Assembly: GCA_964450405.1 (NCBI GenBank)
Contig: CAYVCQ010000006.1
Location: 116,758 to 180,757 of the forward strand
Origin: WRGT01 sp964450405
GTDB lineage: Bacteria > Spirochaetota > UBA4802 > UBA5550
Direction: 5' to 3'
Length of the DNA stretch: 64,000 bases
This document shows positions 1 through 8,758 of the stretch, one piece after another (position 1 is the first letter of the stretch; each line of letters begins with the position of its first letter). Made by a program: the position numbers and the translations under genes. Below the pieces are notes generated by a model, which was not told where the DNA came from, did not search any database, and was given only the letters and a program-made list of their open reading frames with translations.

Positions 1-924
1 CCGCTTGGTATAGGGAGAGAGGTTGCGTTACGATTTAAACTGGGTGATCTTGAATCGGGTATTATGACCGGAAGGGTTATGTGGGAGAATCATTTTATCC
101 GTCATGATGCTTTTGGATCGATAATAAGATTTGATTCTGTGAATTTTAAATTCTATATATATTATATAAAATATTTTCTTTTGAGATACTGGAAAGGGGC
201 AGTATTTCTTTTTAGGCTCCCGGGATTCGATGCTATTAAAGGTTTCTTCTACAAGCCGCTTATAATGACAGACGAAGAGGATTTCTTCCCGGCTGGTTCA
301 ATAGTATTCAGAGAGGGTGACGTAGGTGACAGGTTTTTTCTCATAAAAAAAGGGCGTATAATATTCTTTAAAAATATGGATGGAGAAAACATAATAACAG
401 TAAATACCGCAGTTGCAGGTGAATTTTTCGGTGAGCTTGCCGCTCTTGGTGATCACAAAACCAGAAATGCAACTGCTATATGTGCAGAGGATACATTGCT
501 TGCAGTGGCTTCCAAAGATAACCTCGATATATTAATTGCTAACAATCCCGATTTTGCAATGGATCTTATAGAAACACTTACCAATAGGGTTGTGCTCTCT
601 GAAAAAGTTTTCTTTGAGAGTTTGAAGGAACTTGAACATGAAAAGCATGAGAAAGAGAATCTTGCGCATGTCGCGGTAATGCTGGTTCTTCTTGGATTGG
701 GATTTGATCCGGGGAGAAGAGGGCTTGATATGAATGTAGATGCAAAAAAGATAATGAAATTGATACGGCATATGGACGATCTGGCAGCCGCACAGTTGTC
801 GAGTCTTTTTATCAAGAGGCAGACGATACTCATGGATGGGAAAGATCCCCGTTATGATGAGGATTTTATAAATTCTATAAATATGATTTTCGCAGATATA
901 AGTGATGATGATGAATTAGATTAA
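1..924 (+). CDS. PilZ-like / cyclic nucleotide-binding domain protein, 5' end outside window
   Basis: The frame is open from base 1 with no stop, so the start lies upstream of the window; the ATG at 64 is internal. The first ~45 visible residues read like the end of a PilZ beta-barrel (strands with hydrophobic alternation, VMWENHF then GSIIRFDSVNF). A cyclic nucleotide-binding domain follows (about residues 95-200 of the visible part) with the phosphate-binding cassette FGELAALGDHKTRNAT, which carries the conserved Glu and Arg. The C-terminal ~90 residues are helical with no recognisable helix-turn-helix, so this is not an obvious CRP-type activator. It is probably a cytosolic cyclic-nucleotide sensor whose output is unknown. 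The cNMP domain call is firm; the PilZ part is an inference from a fragment. Confidence 0.8.
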   Translation, partial: PLGIGREVALRFKLGDLESGIMTGRVMWENHFIRHDAFGSIIRFDSVNFKFYIYYIKYFLLRYWKGAVFLFRLPGFDAIKGFFYKPLIMTDEEDFFPAGSIVFREGDVGDRFFLIKKGRIIFFKNMDGENIITVNTAVAGEFFGELAALGDHKTRNATAICAEDTLLAVASKDNLDILIANNPDFAMDLIETLTNRVVLSEKVFFESLKELEHEKHEKENLAHVAVMLVLLGLGFDPGRRGLDMNVDAKKIMKLIRHMDDLAAAQLSSLFIKRQTILMDGKDPRYDEDFINSINMIFADISDDDELD

Positions 925-961
925 TGAATAGCACCGGGTATTGTAAAGTGCGAGGTAAAGA

Positions 962-993
962 TTTGCTTTGCCCCCGGAAGGGGGCAAAGCAAA
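962..993. terminator. Perfect 14-bp hairpin between convergent genes
   Basis: A 14-bp perfect inverted repeat with a GGAA tetraloop (962-975 / 980-993) sits between the convergent genes ending at 924 and 1000. The + strand continues into a short T-rich run (CCTTTT). It probably ends the upstream + gene, and perhaps the lipoprotein gene on the minus strand as well. Confidence 0.6.
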
Positions 994-999
994 GGCCTT

Positions 1000-2769
1000 T
1001 TAAGCTTCTTTTGAAGTTTTGTTCTTTAAGTATATTCCAAAGATAAGTCCTGAAAGCATCAGGAATGCTCCGAGAACAAACACCTTGTTGCCCGGTTTTG
1101 TTTTAAGGAGAAATGCAGTTAATGATGATTTCTGAACTTTTTTGATGCTGATTGATTTGATCATAATATTTGCATCATATTCTTTTTCTTTATATGAATC
1201 GTTTGTCCAGGTAATATAAAGAGTATTTTCACCTTCTGCAAAATTCATTTTTATTTTTTCTTTGTTCCAGCTCTTATCATCTGCTTTGATTTTCATCGAT
1301 GCGGAATCATAGTCAGAATCTACTTCTATATCAAATTCCTTGTATTTTTTATCAAGAGGCAGAGTTCCGAAATTCTTTGCTGTGATAGTAACTTCATATT
1401 CCCCTTCCTGAAGATTTTTGAAGGTATAACCTATAACCTGATTTGCCCAGAAGGTATAAGCCGCTTTATTTTCAAAGAACCATCTGCCGTCCATAAATGA
1501 GAACTGATCGCCATTGAGGCGTTTTTTGTTAACAGCTTTTCTTTTAGGCTCTTTAATCTTTTTCAAAACGACTTTTTTAATACTGACATTTGCATCATAC
1601 TCATCTTTCATGTAAGCGTCATTTGTCCAGATAAGATTAAGTTTTGCACCTGTTGGATTATCCAGCTTAATGTCAGCGCTGCCGCTGTAATAAACATTGT
1701 CAGAAGATTTAACAGAAAGTCCTGCTAAAGTATCTTTTCCATTGTTAATACTGAATGTGAATTTGTTATAATTCTCCGGAAGTTTTCCTCTGTTTTTTGC
1801 AACGATTATAACCCTGTACCAGCCGGACTCTCCCCTTTTGATATTGAGAAAGAGGTTTTCATTTGCCCAGTTAGTGTATATACCTGTCTGAAGTCTTCCT
1901 CCATTACCGATTCGTTCACGAAGTACTGCAATTTTTTCTCTGAGTTGTTTTATTTTTGCCTTACCAGCCTCTTTATTTGTATTGCCTTTACTGTAAGAGG
2001 TAAGTATAGCTTTTATTTCATTACGAAGCGCCGCTATTTCAGCTTTTAAAGTTTTAGCAGATGAATCTGAAAACAGTTCAGTTTTAGTTTCTTCGAACCA
2101 TCTTCCTTGAGATGAATCCAGAGAATAATCCAGACCTGTCTGAGCGACAGCTTCATCATCTTCAAGTGCATCCACAACGTCACCGTTGACAACAGGCTCT
2201 CCCGTTGCAATAGTTGTATCGGCAGCAGTTGTATCTTCCGCAACTGTTGTACCTGATGTTGTATCAGAACTAACAGCAGTACCGGTAGTACCTGATGTGG
2301 TATCAGTAGAAACAGCAGTGCCTGTAGTTCCTGATGTTGTATCGGAAGTAACAGCGGTACCTGTAGTACCTGATGTTGTATCAGTGGTAACAGCAGTACC
2401 TGTAGTTGAAGTTGTGCCAGTTGAGGCACCGGAATCAGTAACCGGTACAGTTACTTCACCCGAAACAGCTCCATCGAGAATAGCCGCAGCGTCGGCAAGA
2501 CCTGTATCTCCGGTTGCAGTATCAAGTCCGCCTTCAACTTTTATATCAACAACGGGTTCTACGATTGTTCCTTCATCCGGTGTTGTTGTCCCTGTGATTC
2601 CGGCATTTGTTGTATCAACTGCTGGTGCGTTAGTGTCTGTATATTGGTCGGGAGACACATCGGGTCCGCCCTGTCCTACGTTTGGATTTCCAGCCCCACC
2701 GCAGGAAGAGATGATCACTGCCGCAGCAATTGCAAAAAGCGCCGCTAGTATTTTTTTTCTACTTAACAT
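1000..2769 (-). CDS. Repeat-rich lipoprotein with coiled coil, two paired beta domains and a C-terminal membrane helix
   Basis: This 589-residue protein starts with a lipoprotein signal (MLSRKKIL... lipobox ISSC at about residue 23). The ATG at 2769 has a good Shine-Dalgarno (AAGGAG). A low-complexity Asp/Thr-rich region follows, with four 13-residue repeats of the SGTTGTAVTTDTT type. Next comes a heptad-like coiled coil (about 235-290). Two homologous all-beta domains follow (about 295-400 and 430-550); each ends in a WTNDxY...YDAN(V/I) motif and a short basic strand, resembling carbohydrate-binding-type jelly rolls. The C-terminus has a hydrophobic segment (VFVLGAFLMLSGLIFGIYL) followed by KNKTS. 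Having both a lipid anchor and a C-terminal helix is unusual. A role in envelope or surface glycan binding is inference. Family not recognised. Confidence 0.8.
   Translation of the reverse strand: MLSRKKILAALFAIAAAVIISSCGGAGNPNVGQGGPDVSPDQYTDTNAPAVDTTNAGITGTTTPDEGTIVEPVVDIKVEGGLDTATGDTGLADAAAILDGAVSGEVTVPVTDSGASTGTTSTTGTAVTTDTTSGTTGTAVTSDTTSGTTGTAVSTDTTSGTTGTAVSSDTTSGTTVAEDTTAADTTIATGEPVVNGDVVDALEDDEAVAQTGLDYSLDSSQGRWFEETKTELFSDSSAKTLKAEIAALRNEIKAILTSYSKGNTNKEAGKAKIKQLREKIAVLRERIGNGGRLQTGIYTNWANENLFLNIKRGESGWYRVIIVAKNRGKLPENYNKFTFSINNGKDTLAGLSVKSSDNVYYSGSADIKLDNPTGAKLNLIWTNDAYMKDEYDANVSIKKVVLKKIKEPKRKAVNKKRLNGDQFSFMDGRWFFENKAAYTFWANQVIGYTFKNLQEGEYEVTITAKNFGTLPLDKKYKEFDIEVDSDYDSASMKIKADDKSWNKEKIKMNFAEGENTLYITWTNDSYKEKEYDANIMIKSISIKKVQKSSLTAFLLKTKPGNKVFVLGAFLMLSGLIFGIYLKNKTSKEA
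2252..2407 (-). repeat. Four tandem 39-bp repeats inside the lipoprotein gene
   Basis: Four in-frame 39-bp units beginning at 2252, 2291, 2330 and 2369 each encode 13 residues of a Thr/Asp/Ser-rich linker. The copies differ at a few, mostly third, positions. They are likely to vary in number by slippage or recombination without breaking the frame. Confidence 0.85.
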
Positions 2770-2834
2770 AGTTTACTCTCCTTTTTGTAAATACATATGG
2801 TCAAGATAATACACAGTAGAAAAAAGTCAAATTT

Positions 2835-2860
2835 AAAAAAAGCCTAACTAGGCTTTTTTT
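2835..2860. terminator. Bidirectional terminator-like hairpin in a divergent intergenic region
   Basis: Seven As, then GCCT/AGGC arms around a 4-base loop, then seven Ts: an 11-bp perfect stem and a classic two-way intrinsic terminator shape. It lies between two divergently transcribed genes (2769 minus, 3107 plus), where no long transcript is expected to end. It may close a short untranslated transcript or attenuate one of the leaders. The rest of the 2770-3106 gap is AT-rich with no gene that I can support. Confidence 0.55.
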
Positions 2861-3106
2861 GTAAAAAAAGTGTTTTTTTTAATTTTTCTTATAAAAGGGT
2901 CAGAGCCTAAACCCTCTCCGGATGAATTTAAGTAATTTTGCCGATAAACACATTCTGAAATATTATTTTTTATTGTAAAATTTTAATTCATACCGAAAGT
3001 AGTAAACATATATGTATGTAAATATTAAAACTTGAAATTTAAGATGAAAATCAGGTCTCATCTGTATCTGGTTATTCTGTAAAATTATAATTTATAAAGA
3101 GGTTAT

Positions 3107-4228
3107 ATGGATAGCACACTTCTTGCCGCAGTCATTGTTGCCGTGGTGGCACTATTTGTTGTCCCGGTACTTATTTTTGCACTGATGACTTATCAGAAGC
3201 TGAAAAAACTGGAATCTTCAGCAAATAACAATGATCTCATGGTATCACTTTTAGGTTCCTTGAAGCAGGAACTCTCCGATACAACGCATAAAAGCAGAAT
3301 GGAGGTGCAGCAGAAACTGGACACAATAACAACACTTATGAGCAGAAGCCAGCAGGAGAGTGCTGTTAATATGCAGAAACAGTTTGGACAGTCCGCCGCT
3401 ATAATAAAAGATGTCACCGAACGGCTCACCAAGCTTGATGAAACAAATAAACAGGTTCTCGACTTTTCGAAGCAGATGCAGAGTCTTGAGAATATACTGA
3501 AAAATCCGAAACAGCGGGGCATACTGGGAGAATACTTTCTCGAAACTCTCCTTGGAAATGTACTTCAGCCTGCTCAATATAAAATGCAGTATAAATTCAG
3601 TGACGGAACAATTGTAGATGCGGCAATTTTTTACAGAGACAAAATTATCCCCGTGGATGCCAAATTCTCCCTGGAAAAATATAACAAGCTGATGCAGGAG
3701 ACCAACAACGAGTTAAGAACGCAGATTGAGAAGGAATTTAAGGCGGACTTAAAGATCAGAATAGATGAAACTTCTAAATATATAAAACATGGCGAAAACA
3801 CCACGGATTTTGCATTTATGTTTATTCCTGCTGAGGGTGTTTACTATAATCTTCTTATATATAATGTAGGGACGGTAAATATCAGCACACAGGATCTTAT
3901 TGAATACGCCTTCGGAAAGCATGTAATTATTGTATCACCTACGTCATTTTATGCGTATCTCGAAACTGTAATGCAGGGCCTTAAACAGCAGAAGGTTGAG
4001 GAGAATATAAAAGTGATTTTAAACAGGATTAAGGATCTGAACAAGCATCTTAATAGTTACGAGGAGTATATGGACCGTCTTGGTAAGAATCTTTCAACAA
4101 CTGTAAATAGCTACAACACCGCAACCAGAGAGTTTAAGAAGGTCGATAAGGATATCTACCGCATAACCGATGGCGAGGTCGGGGGAGATTTTGATCCGCT
4201 GCTGATAGACAAGCCTGCGGAGGACTAG
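3107..4228 (+). CDS. rmuC: DNA recombination protein RmuC
   Basis: A 373-residue RmuC-family protein. It has an N-terminal membrane helix (about 5-27), a long coiled coil (30-130), and then the conserved RmuC nuclease-like core beginning LKNPKQRGILGEYFLETLL, with VDAAIFYRDKIIPVDAKFSLEKY in two conserved stretches. RmuC limits DNA inversions between short inverted repeats and has a PD-(D/E)XK-like fold; this genome is rich in inverted repeats. The ATG follows AGAGGTTAT, a modest ribosome site. It stands alone: the upstream gene is divergent and the next gene on the same strand is about 450 bp away. Confidence 0.92.
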   Translation: MDSTLLAAVIVAVVALFVVPVLIFALMTYQKLKKLESSANNNDLMVSLLGSLKQELSDTTHKSRMEVQQKLDTITTLMSRSQQESAVNMQKQFGQSAAIIKDVTERLTKLDETNKQVLDFSKQMQSLENILKNPKQRGILGEYFLETLLGNVLQPAQYKMQYKFSDGTIVDAAIFYRDKIIPVDAKFSLEKYNKLMQETNNELRTQIEKEFKADLKIRIDETSKYIKHGENTTDFAFMFIPAEGVYYNLLIYNVGTVNISTQDLIEYAFGKHVIIVSPTSFYAYLETVMQGLKQQKVEENIKVILNRIKDLNKHLNSYEEYMDRLGKNLSTTVNSYNTATREFKKVDKDIYRITDGEVGGDFDPLLIDKPAED

Positions 4229-4678
4229 CACTCATTTCCTGATGATCTGTAAATATAAAACAAACTACGTATCAAAATTCCCGGGGGAAGACCGCGTTGA
4301 ATGTGTCTCCCCGACTGTTGCCGTTTTCCCGGACAGACTGTATCCCGAACAGGCCGTATAGTTGCATATGCCGCATAATAGACTCATGCAATGCTGTCTA
4401 TACGTAATTGCGGCCAAATGGTTAATTATTATACAGAATGCTGCTTTAAATTCAACTTTTTGTCAAAATATAATACGGTAAACTCATTAAAATCGCCTTT
4501 AACTCTTTCCTGAAAAAAAAATTAATTAAAAAAAAAATAAATTGATTATTTTATAATCTTCTTAAAATCAAACTATATATATAGAAATTAGTTAAAAAAA
4601 CAAGTAGTGCTTGGTAATTCATGCATTATAACTGTTTAACTGTTAGTGTTTGCCAATAAAATCATGGGGATGATGCAA
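4229..4678. other. Intergenic region without a supported gene
   Basis: About 450 bases between rmuC and the chemoreceptor gene. The first ~150 bases are relatively GC-rich without an open frame; the rest is very AT-rich (4490-4600), as expected for a promoter region. No hairpin with a T-run or RNA gene was found. Confidence 0.5.
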
Positions 4679-6505
4679 ATGGAAGATAAAAAGTATTCCA
4701 AGGATATTAAGTATTTTTTCGTACTCCTGTTTATGAAAACCGATTCGATAAGTTATTTCTTCCTTATTCCACTTATGATTTTGTATGTATATTCCAATCT
4801 TGAATTTAATCCTGTTCAGTTGAGAGTCTTTATTATTGCTGCTCTTTTTTCCGCGACACTCTCCTGTGTTACAACTCTTCTGAATAATTATCTGGTACTC
4901 CGCCCGATATTAAAATATTTCAGGATGCTTGTCAGGGGGGAGGAGTATGACGAGGATACGTATAACGCCGCGTTTGCAAGGTACAGGAAACTGCCATTCT
5001 ATCACAGCATTGGTGCAATGTTCAGGTGGTTATTGGGAATGACATGCTGTAATCTTCTTACTATGGGGTTTGCTGATATCAGCACTGTTCAGGCGATAAA
5101 CATGTGGCTCCTGATGGTTATTGCAGGATCATTCTCAGTGGTTCTGTTTTTTCTTCTCAGTGAAATTTATCTTCAGAGTGTTTTTGAACAGGGGATATTT
5201 CCAGCATGGCGTGATGTGCACCGATTCTTCAGCATAAGTATTTACCAGAAAGTTCTCTCTTCAATTGTTGTAATTATGCTGGTACCGTTCCTCTCAATCC
5301 TGACGTATCTGCTGATGCTCAGTACTAAAATGAATATTGATAAAAATGTAATATATGTGAGGCTCGCTGTAATTGCAGCAATTGGTATTTTTCTTGCAGT
5401 ATATGTATCCTACATCCTGGCTAAAACTTTAATTATACGTGTGGACAGGATCAACAGGGTTCTTAAAGAGGTTGGGAGAGGAAATCTTGCAGCATATTCT
5501 TCCAAAATTGTTGTAATGGATGAACTCTCTTCAATAAACAAATCTGTTTATAAAGTAAAGGAGCGTCTGAAAAAAATTGTAGGTACACTTTCCAATAGTG
5601 CTGTCAAACTTGAAGAGACCGGCGCCGGTCTTGATAAAACTTCTGTTAATCTTTCAGATACCGCGCGTAGTCTCTCTGCTATTACCGAAGAGGCGGGGAG
5701 CGCATATGAGGAAATGTCTTCATCCTTTGATGTCAACGTGGAGAGGATTAAAGAGCAGCAGAAAGAATTTGCTGTTATGAAGGATGTTGTTCTTGATATA
5801 GCGCAGGATACCATGGAGCTTAAACTCCGCACCGGCGAGATTATGGAGAGCGTAACAATCACAATGGCTAAGACAGATGAGGGGAGAGTCTCAATGCTTA
5901 AAACCGTTGAGACAATGAAGGATATCTCAACATTTATGGGTAACATAGATGTGATGGTAAATATGATAAATGATATTGCCGACAAGATAAATCTTCTTGC
6001 TCTTAATGCATCAATTGAAGCTGCAAGAGCAGGGGATCATGGAAAAGGTTTTGCCGTTGTTGCCGATGAGGTTAATAAACTGGCAGACCAGACTTCAAGT
6101 TTAGCCGGAGATATAAAGAAGAATCTCTCCGCCCAGACCGGGAAGATCGGCCGGGAACTTGATAATATTATAAAAACATCCGAGATTCTCGATATAATAA
6201 GATCAAGTATAACTGAAACTTCCGGAGTAATAAACAACGCGTACAGTTTTACTGAAACCCTCTCCGGAAAAAATAAAAAAATTGAAACTGAAATTGAAAA
6301 GTTCAGTAATATTTCAAAGGATATTCTTAACTCATCAATCGAGCAGCAGCTTACAATTGATGAGCTCACAAAGTCAATTAATGCTGTTAGTGAGTATGCC
6401 CAGCTGACGGCTGAAAACTCGGATAAGGTCAGCGGTCTATCAAGCGAACTCAATGAGAGAGCTCATGAGCTTACCCGTGAGGTTGGGGCTTTTAAGGCTG
6501 AGTAA
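4679..6505 (+). CDS. Methyl-accepting chemotaxis protein with six-helix membrane domain
   Basis: A membrane receptor of about 608 residues. The N-terminal half has six hydrophobic helices and no large periplasmic loop, so it probably senses signals in or near the membrane. A HAMP-like stretch (KTLIIRVDRINRVLKEVGRG) leads into a long coiled-coil signalling domain. The hairpin tip contains the canonical motif read as ALNASIEAARAGDHGKGF and VVADEVNKLAD, which contacts CheA/CheW. There is no CheR-binding pentapeptide at the C-terminus (it ends GAFKAE). The start is uncertain: a GTG at 4646 and ATGs at 4664, 4670 and 4673 are in frame. I prefer 4679 because GGGG lies nine bases upstream and the protein then begins with a hydrophilic MEDKKYSKD. 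No che genes are adjacent. Confidence 0.88.
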   Translation: MEDKKYSKDIKYFFVLLFMKTDSISYFFLIPLMILYVYSNLEFNPVQLRVFIIAALFSATLSCVTTLLNNYLVLRPILKYFRMLVRGEEYDEDTYNAAFARYRKLPFYHSIGAMFRWLLGMTCCNLLTMGFADISTVQAINMWLLMVIAGSFSVVLFFLLSEIYLQSVFEQGIFPAWRDVHRFFSISIYQKVLSSIVVIMLVPFLSILTYLLMLSTKMNIDKNVIYVRLAVIAAIGIFLAVYVSYILAKTLIIRVDRINRVLKEVGRGNLAAYSSKIVVMDELSSINKSVYKVKERLKKIVGTLSNSAVKLEETGAGLDKTSVNLSDTARSLSAITEEAGSAYEEMSSSFDVNVERIKEQQKEFAVMKDVVLDIAQDTMELKLRTGEIMESVTITMAKTDEGRVSMLKTVETMKDISTFMGNIDVMVNMINDIADKINLLALNASIEAARAGDHGKGFAVVADEVNKLADQTSSLAGDIKKNLSAQTGKIGRELDNIIKTSEILDIIRSSITETSGVINNAYSFTETLSGKNKKIETEIEKFSNISKDILNSSIEQQLTIDELTKSINAVSEYAQLTAENSDKVSGLSSELNERAHELTREVGAFKAE

Positions 6506-6674
6506 AAAGATTTCTTGACTTTATTTAAAAATATCTGTACCCTGAAGTTGTTCGCAAAAGCTTACATAACTTTTAAAGAAACATGATGTTAATGTTTTCC
6601 CTGCATCTTTAGTGCCCGGAAAAACATCATTACTTTAATTTTAAAAAGTTAATAATTTCAGGGCCGGTAAATAT

Positions 6675-7871
6675 ATGAAAGAGAATCCTTTTCTTAAATC
6701 GCTAAAGCCCTTTGATATAGCGAACCTCCAGATTGATGAATCATTTACCACACTGATAAAAGAAAAAACAGGATCTCTTCTGGAAGAAACTGAAGATGAT
6801 CTTCCCATCGCCGCACAATCTGCTGTCTCAAAAGAAACTTTCTCTTTAAGAACCGGGGGTGCAATCCATTCAGGATGTATAAAACTCCCCAATAATATTA
6901 ATCGTGAAATATTTGCAGCTGGAAATCTCAAGGGTGAGATTTTTTTCTTTGAACCGGGTAAATCTGGTCTACAGGCTGTGAGTAAGGTTACTCTTCAGGG
7001 GGCAATCTATACATCACCTGTTTTCTCAGAGGGCATTATGTACTGTGCCGTGAAAGAGGGGACAGTATATGCCGTCGATACAGGTCTCGGATCTCCCAAT
7101 GCTGAATCCGAGGGTATAAAGAATAAACTCCTCTGGCAGAAAAAGATGAAAAAGGGGATAATGGCCGAGCCTGTTCTTGCAGGAAAATTTCTTCTTATCA
7201 CATCACTCGATGGAATATATGCATTCGATACATTTAATCCCGCTGATAAAAGTTCAGGGAACCCTGTGTGGGGTGTCTCCATAAACGGAACTGTTTCCAC
7301 CCCGGCTGTAGATTCCGGTATGCTTTTTATAGGATCGGAGGAGCGGCGTTTATTCGGATTTGATTATGGCGGAAGCAAACTTCAGAAACTCTGGGACTAT
7401 GAGCTTAGCGGTGCCTGCAGAATGAAGCCCTATGTTTCTCAATCGGGCGGTTATGTTGCTGCTGCAACTACCGATGGTTTTATTTACGCCGTTGATAGAC
7501 AAAGCGGCGCATATAAATGGAATTTTGTTGTAAAGTCTCCGGTAATAGGAAATATCGCATCGGGTGTAATAAACGGCAGAGAACATCTCTTCTTCGGGTC
7601 TGATGCGGGAATTTTTTACTGTCTTGATGCTGCAGGAAAAAAAGTCTGGGATTTTCAGGCAGGGGGGAAAATCCGCACAGAACCTGTTGTTAATAAAGGG
7701 GTTATCTGGTTCGGATCTGCGGACAACTCTCTCTATGCTCTTGATATGGTTACAGGTGCGGAAGTGTTCAGGTTTAAAGCAGAGGGTAATATTTACGGGA
7801 AGCCTCTTCTCTCCGACGGCAGGATCTATTTCGGTTCTACTGACGGGTATATCAATTCTATAAGTATATGA
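6675..7871 (+). CDS. PQQ-like beta-propeller repeat protein, first gene of the tubulin-like operon
   Basis: A 398-residue protein with at least six to seven propeller blades of the PQQ/YVTN type (examples: YAVDRQSGAYKWNF, YALDMVTGAEVFRF, FCLDAAGKKVWDF). Each blade has the aromatic 'W/F at the end of a strand' signature. There is no signal peptide or membrane segment, so it should be cytoplasmic, which is unusual for this fold; quinone-dependent dehydrogenases and BamB are exported. The first ~60 residues lie outside the propeller. It is followed after 16 bases by a membrane protein and then a giant tubulin-like protein, so it is most likely a scaffold or protein-binding partner rather than an enzyme. 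The ribosome site is weak (CAGGGCCGG). Confidence 0.82.
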   Translation: MKENPFLKSLKPFDIANLQIDESFTTLIKEKTGSLLEETEDDLPIAAQSAVSKETFSLRTGGAIHSGCIKLPNNINREIFAAGNLKGEIFFFEPGKSGLQAVSKVTLQGAIYTSPVFSEGIMYCAVKEGTVYAVDTGLGSPNAESEGIKNKLLWQKKMKKGIMAEPVLAGKFLLITSLDGIYAFDTFNPADKSSGNPVWGVSINGTVSTPAVDSGMLFIGSEERRLFGFDYGGSKLQKLWDYELSGACRMKPYVSQSGGYVAAATTDGFIYAVDRQSGAYKWNFVVKSPVIGNIASGVINGREHLFFGSDAGIFYCLDAAGKKVWDFQAGGKIRTEPVVNKGVIWFGSADNSLYALDMVTGAEVFRFKAEGNIYGKPLLSDGRIYFGSTDGYINSISI

Positions 7872-7887
7872 TTTTAAAGGGGGAATA

Positions 7888-8757
7888 ATGTTTAAATTTA
7901 TTTTTTCACTGGCAATGTTTCAGCAGCTCGATCCCCGGATCTATGAGCTTCAGAAGGATATTGAAATTTACAGAATTATAATCATGGGATCGGTACTGGT
8001 AATCGTGATACTTCTTCTGGTTATTATTTTGCAGAGGATATCTCTCAGCAGGTCAAGGAAGTCGGCTGCTGCAGTCACCGGAGGTTCCGGTTCAGAAGTT
8101 TCCGGAAAAACAAAAGTTAAATCAAAAAAAGCAGGAGTGAAGGGTGCGGTTGATCCTAAAGATCTTCCTGATCCGGGGCTTATATTCAAGTATTCTCTGG
8201 CAAAAGAGGAGGTTACTGAAAAGCTTATAACCATCGGTCAGACCACCGGCAGTATCAAAACATATTCCACTGAGATAATGAATGATCATCTGAATATTCA
8301 TATACGGATCATGGAGAACAGAGGTGCGAAAGATATATATAATCTGCCCGACAGCATATATGAAGAGTATCTGATAGATTTAAAGAGAGCGGGAAAAGCA
8401 TTGATTTACTATCCGGGTCTCGAAGCCTTCAGACAGATGGGGCCTCGTGAAAGAATTTATATAATGAAAGGGGAGGATCCGGCGGGTGAGCCGACATTTC
8501 CTTTGATTGATCCGAAGCAGCCGATACGGATACGTCTGGGTGAAAGATTGAATCAGGACGAGAAGTTTGTAAACGGATACTTTGAGTTCCATCTTTTCAA
8601 TCAGGAGTACGAAGTTAAAACCGAGGCCGGTATTCCGAAGTATGAGAAAAATTTTATGCTGAGGCTTTACAGGGTTTATCCCGGGTATGATGTTTCATCG
8701 CCGGATAAATCCGGTCTTTATCCAATGATGGATCCATTCAGCTCAGCGGGAAAATAA
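7888..8757 (+). CDS. Single-pass membrane protein of the tubulin-like operon, family unknown
   Basis: A 289-residue protein not matched to any family I recognise. A short N-terminal stretch is followed by one strong membrane helix (about residues 31-50, IIIMGSVLVIVILLLVIILQ), then a basic, Ser/Lys-rich linker (55-90) and a C-terminal mixed alpha/beta domain of about 190 residues that should face the cytoplasm. The start is well supported (AAAGGGGGAATA before the ATG). The stop is one base before the start of the tubulin-like gene, so the two are almost certainly translationally coupled. The inferred role is to anchor the tubulin-like polymer or propeller complex to the inner membrane. Confidence 0.75.
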   Translation: MFKFIFSLAMFQQLDPRIYELQKDIEIYRIIIMGSVLVIVILLLVIILQRISLSRSRKSAAAVTGGSGSEVSGKTKVKSKKAGVKGAVDPKDLPDPGLIFKYSLAKEEVTEKLITIGQTTGSIKTYSTEIMNDHLNIHIRIMENRGAKDIYNLPDSIYEEYLIDLKRAGKALIYYPGLEAFRQMGPRERIYIMKGEDPAGEPTFPLIDPKQPIRIRLGERLNQDEKFVNGYFEFHLFNQEYEVKTEAGIPKYEKNFMLRLYRVYPGYDVSSPDKSGLYPMMDPFSSAGK

Positions 8758-8758
8758 A

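Noticed and set aside
2252..2407. CRISPR-like periodic repeat
   Set aside because: Units are direct tandem copies without spacers and are in frame in a protein gene.
2186..2809. Open frame of 207 residues on the + strand opposite the lipoprotein gene
   Set aside because: It is rich in Val/Pro repeats that mirror the 39-bp repeat unit of the minus-strand gene, has no ribosome site, and the minus-strand protein has a clear signal and domains.
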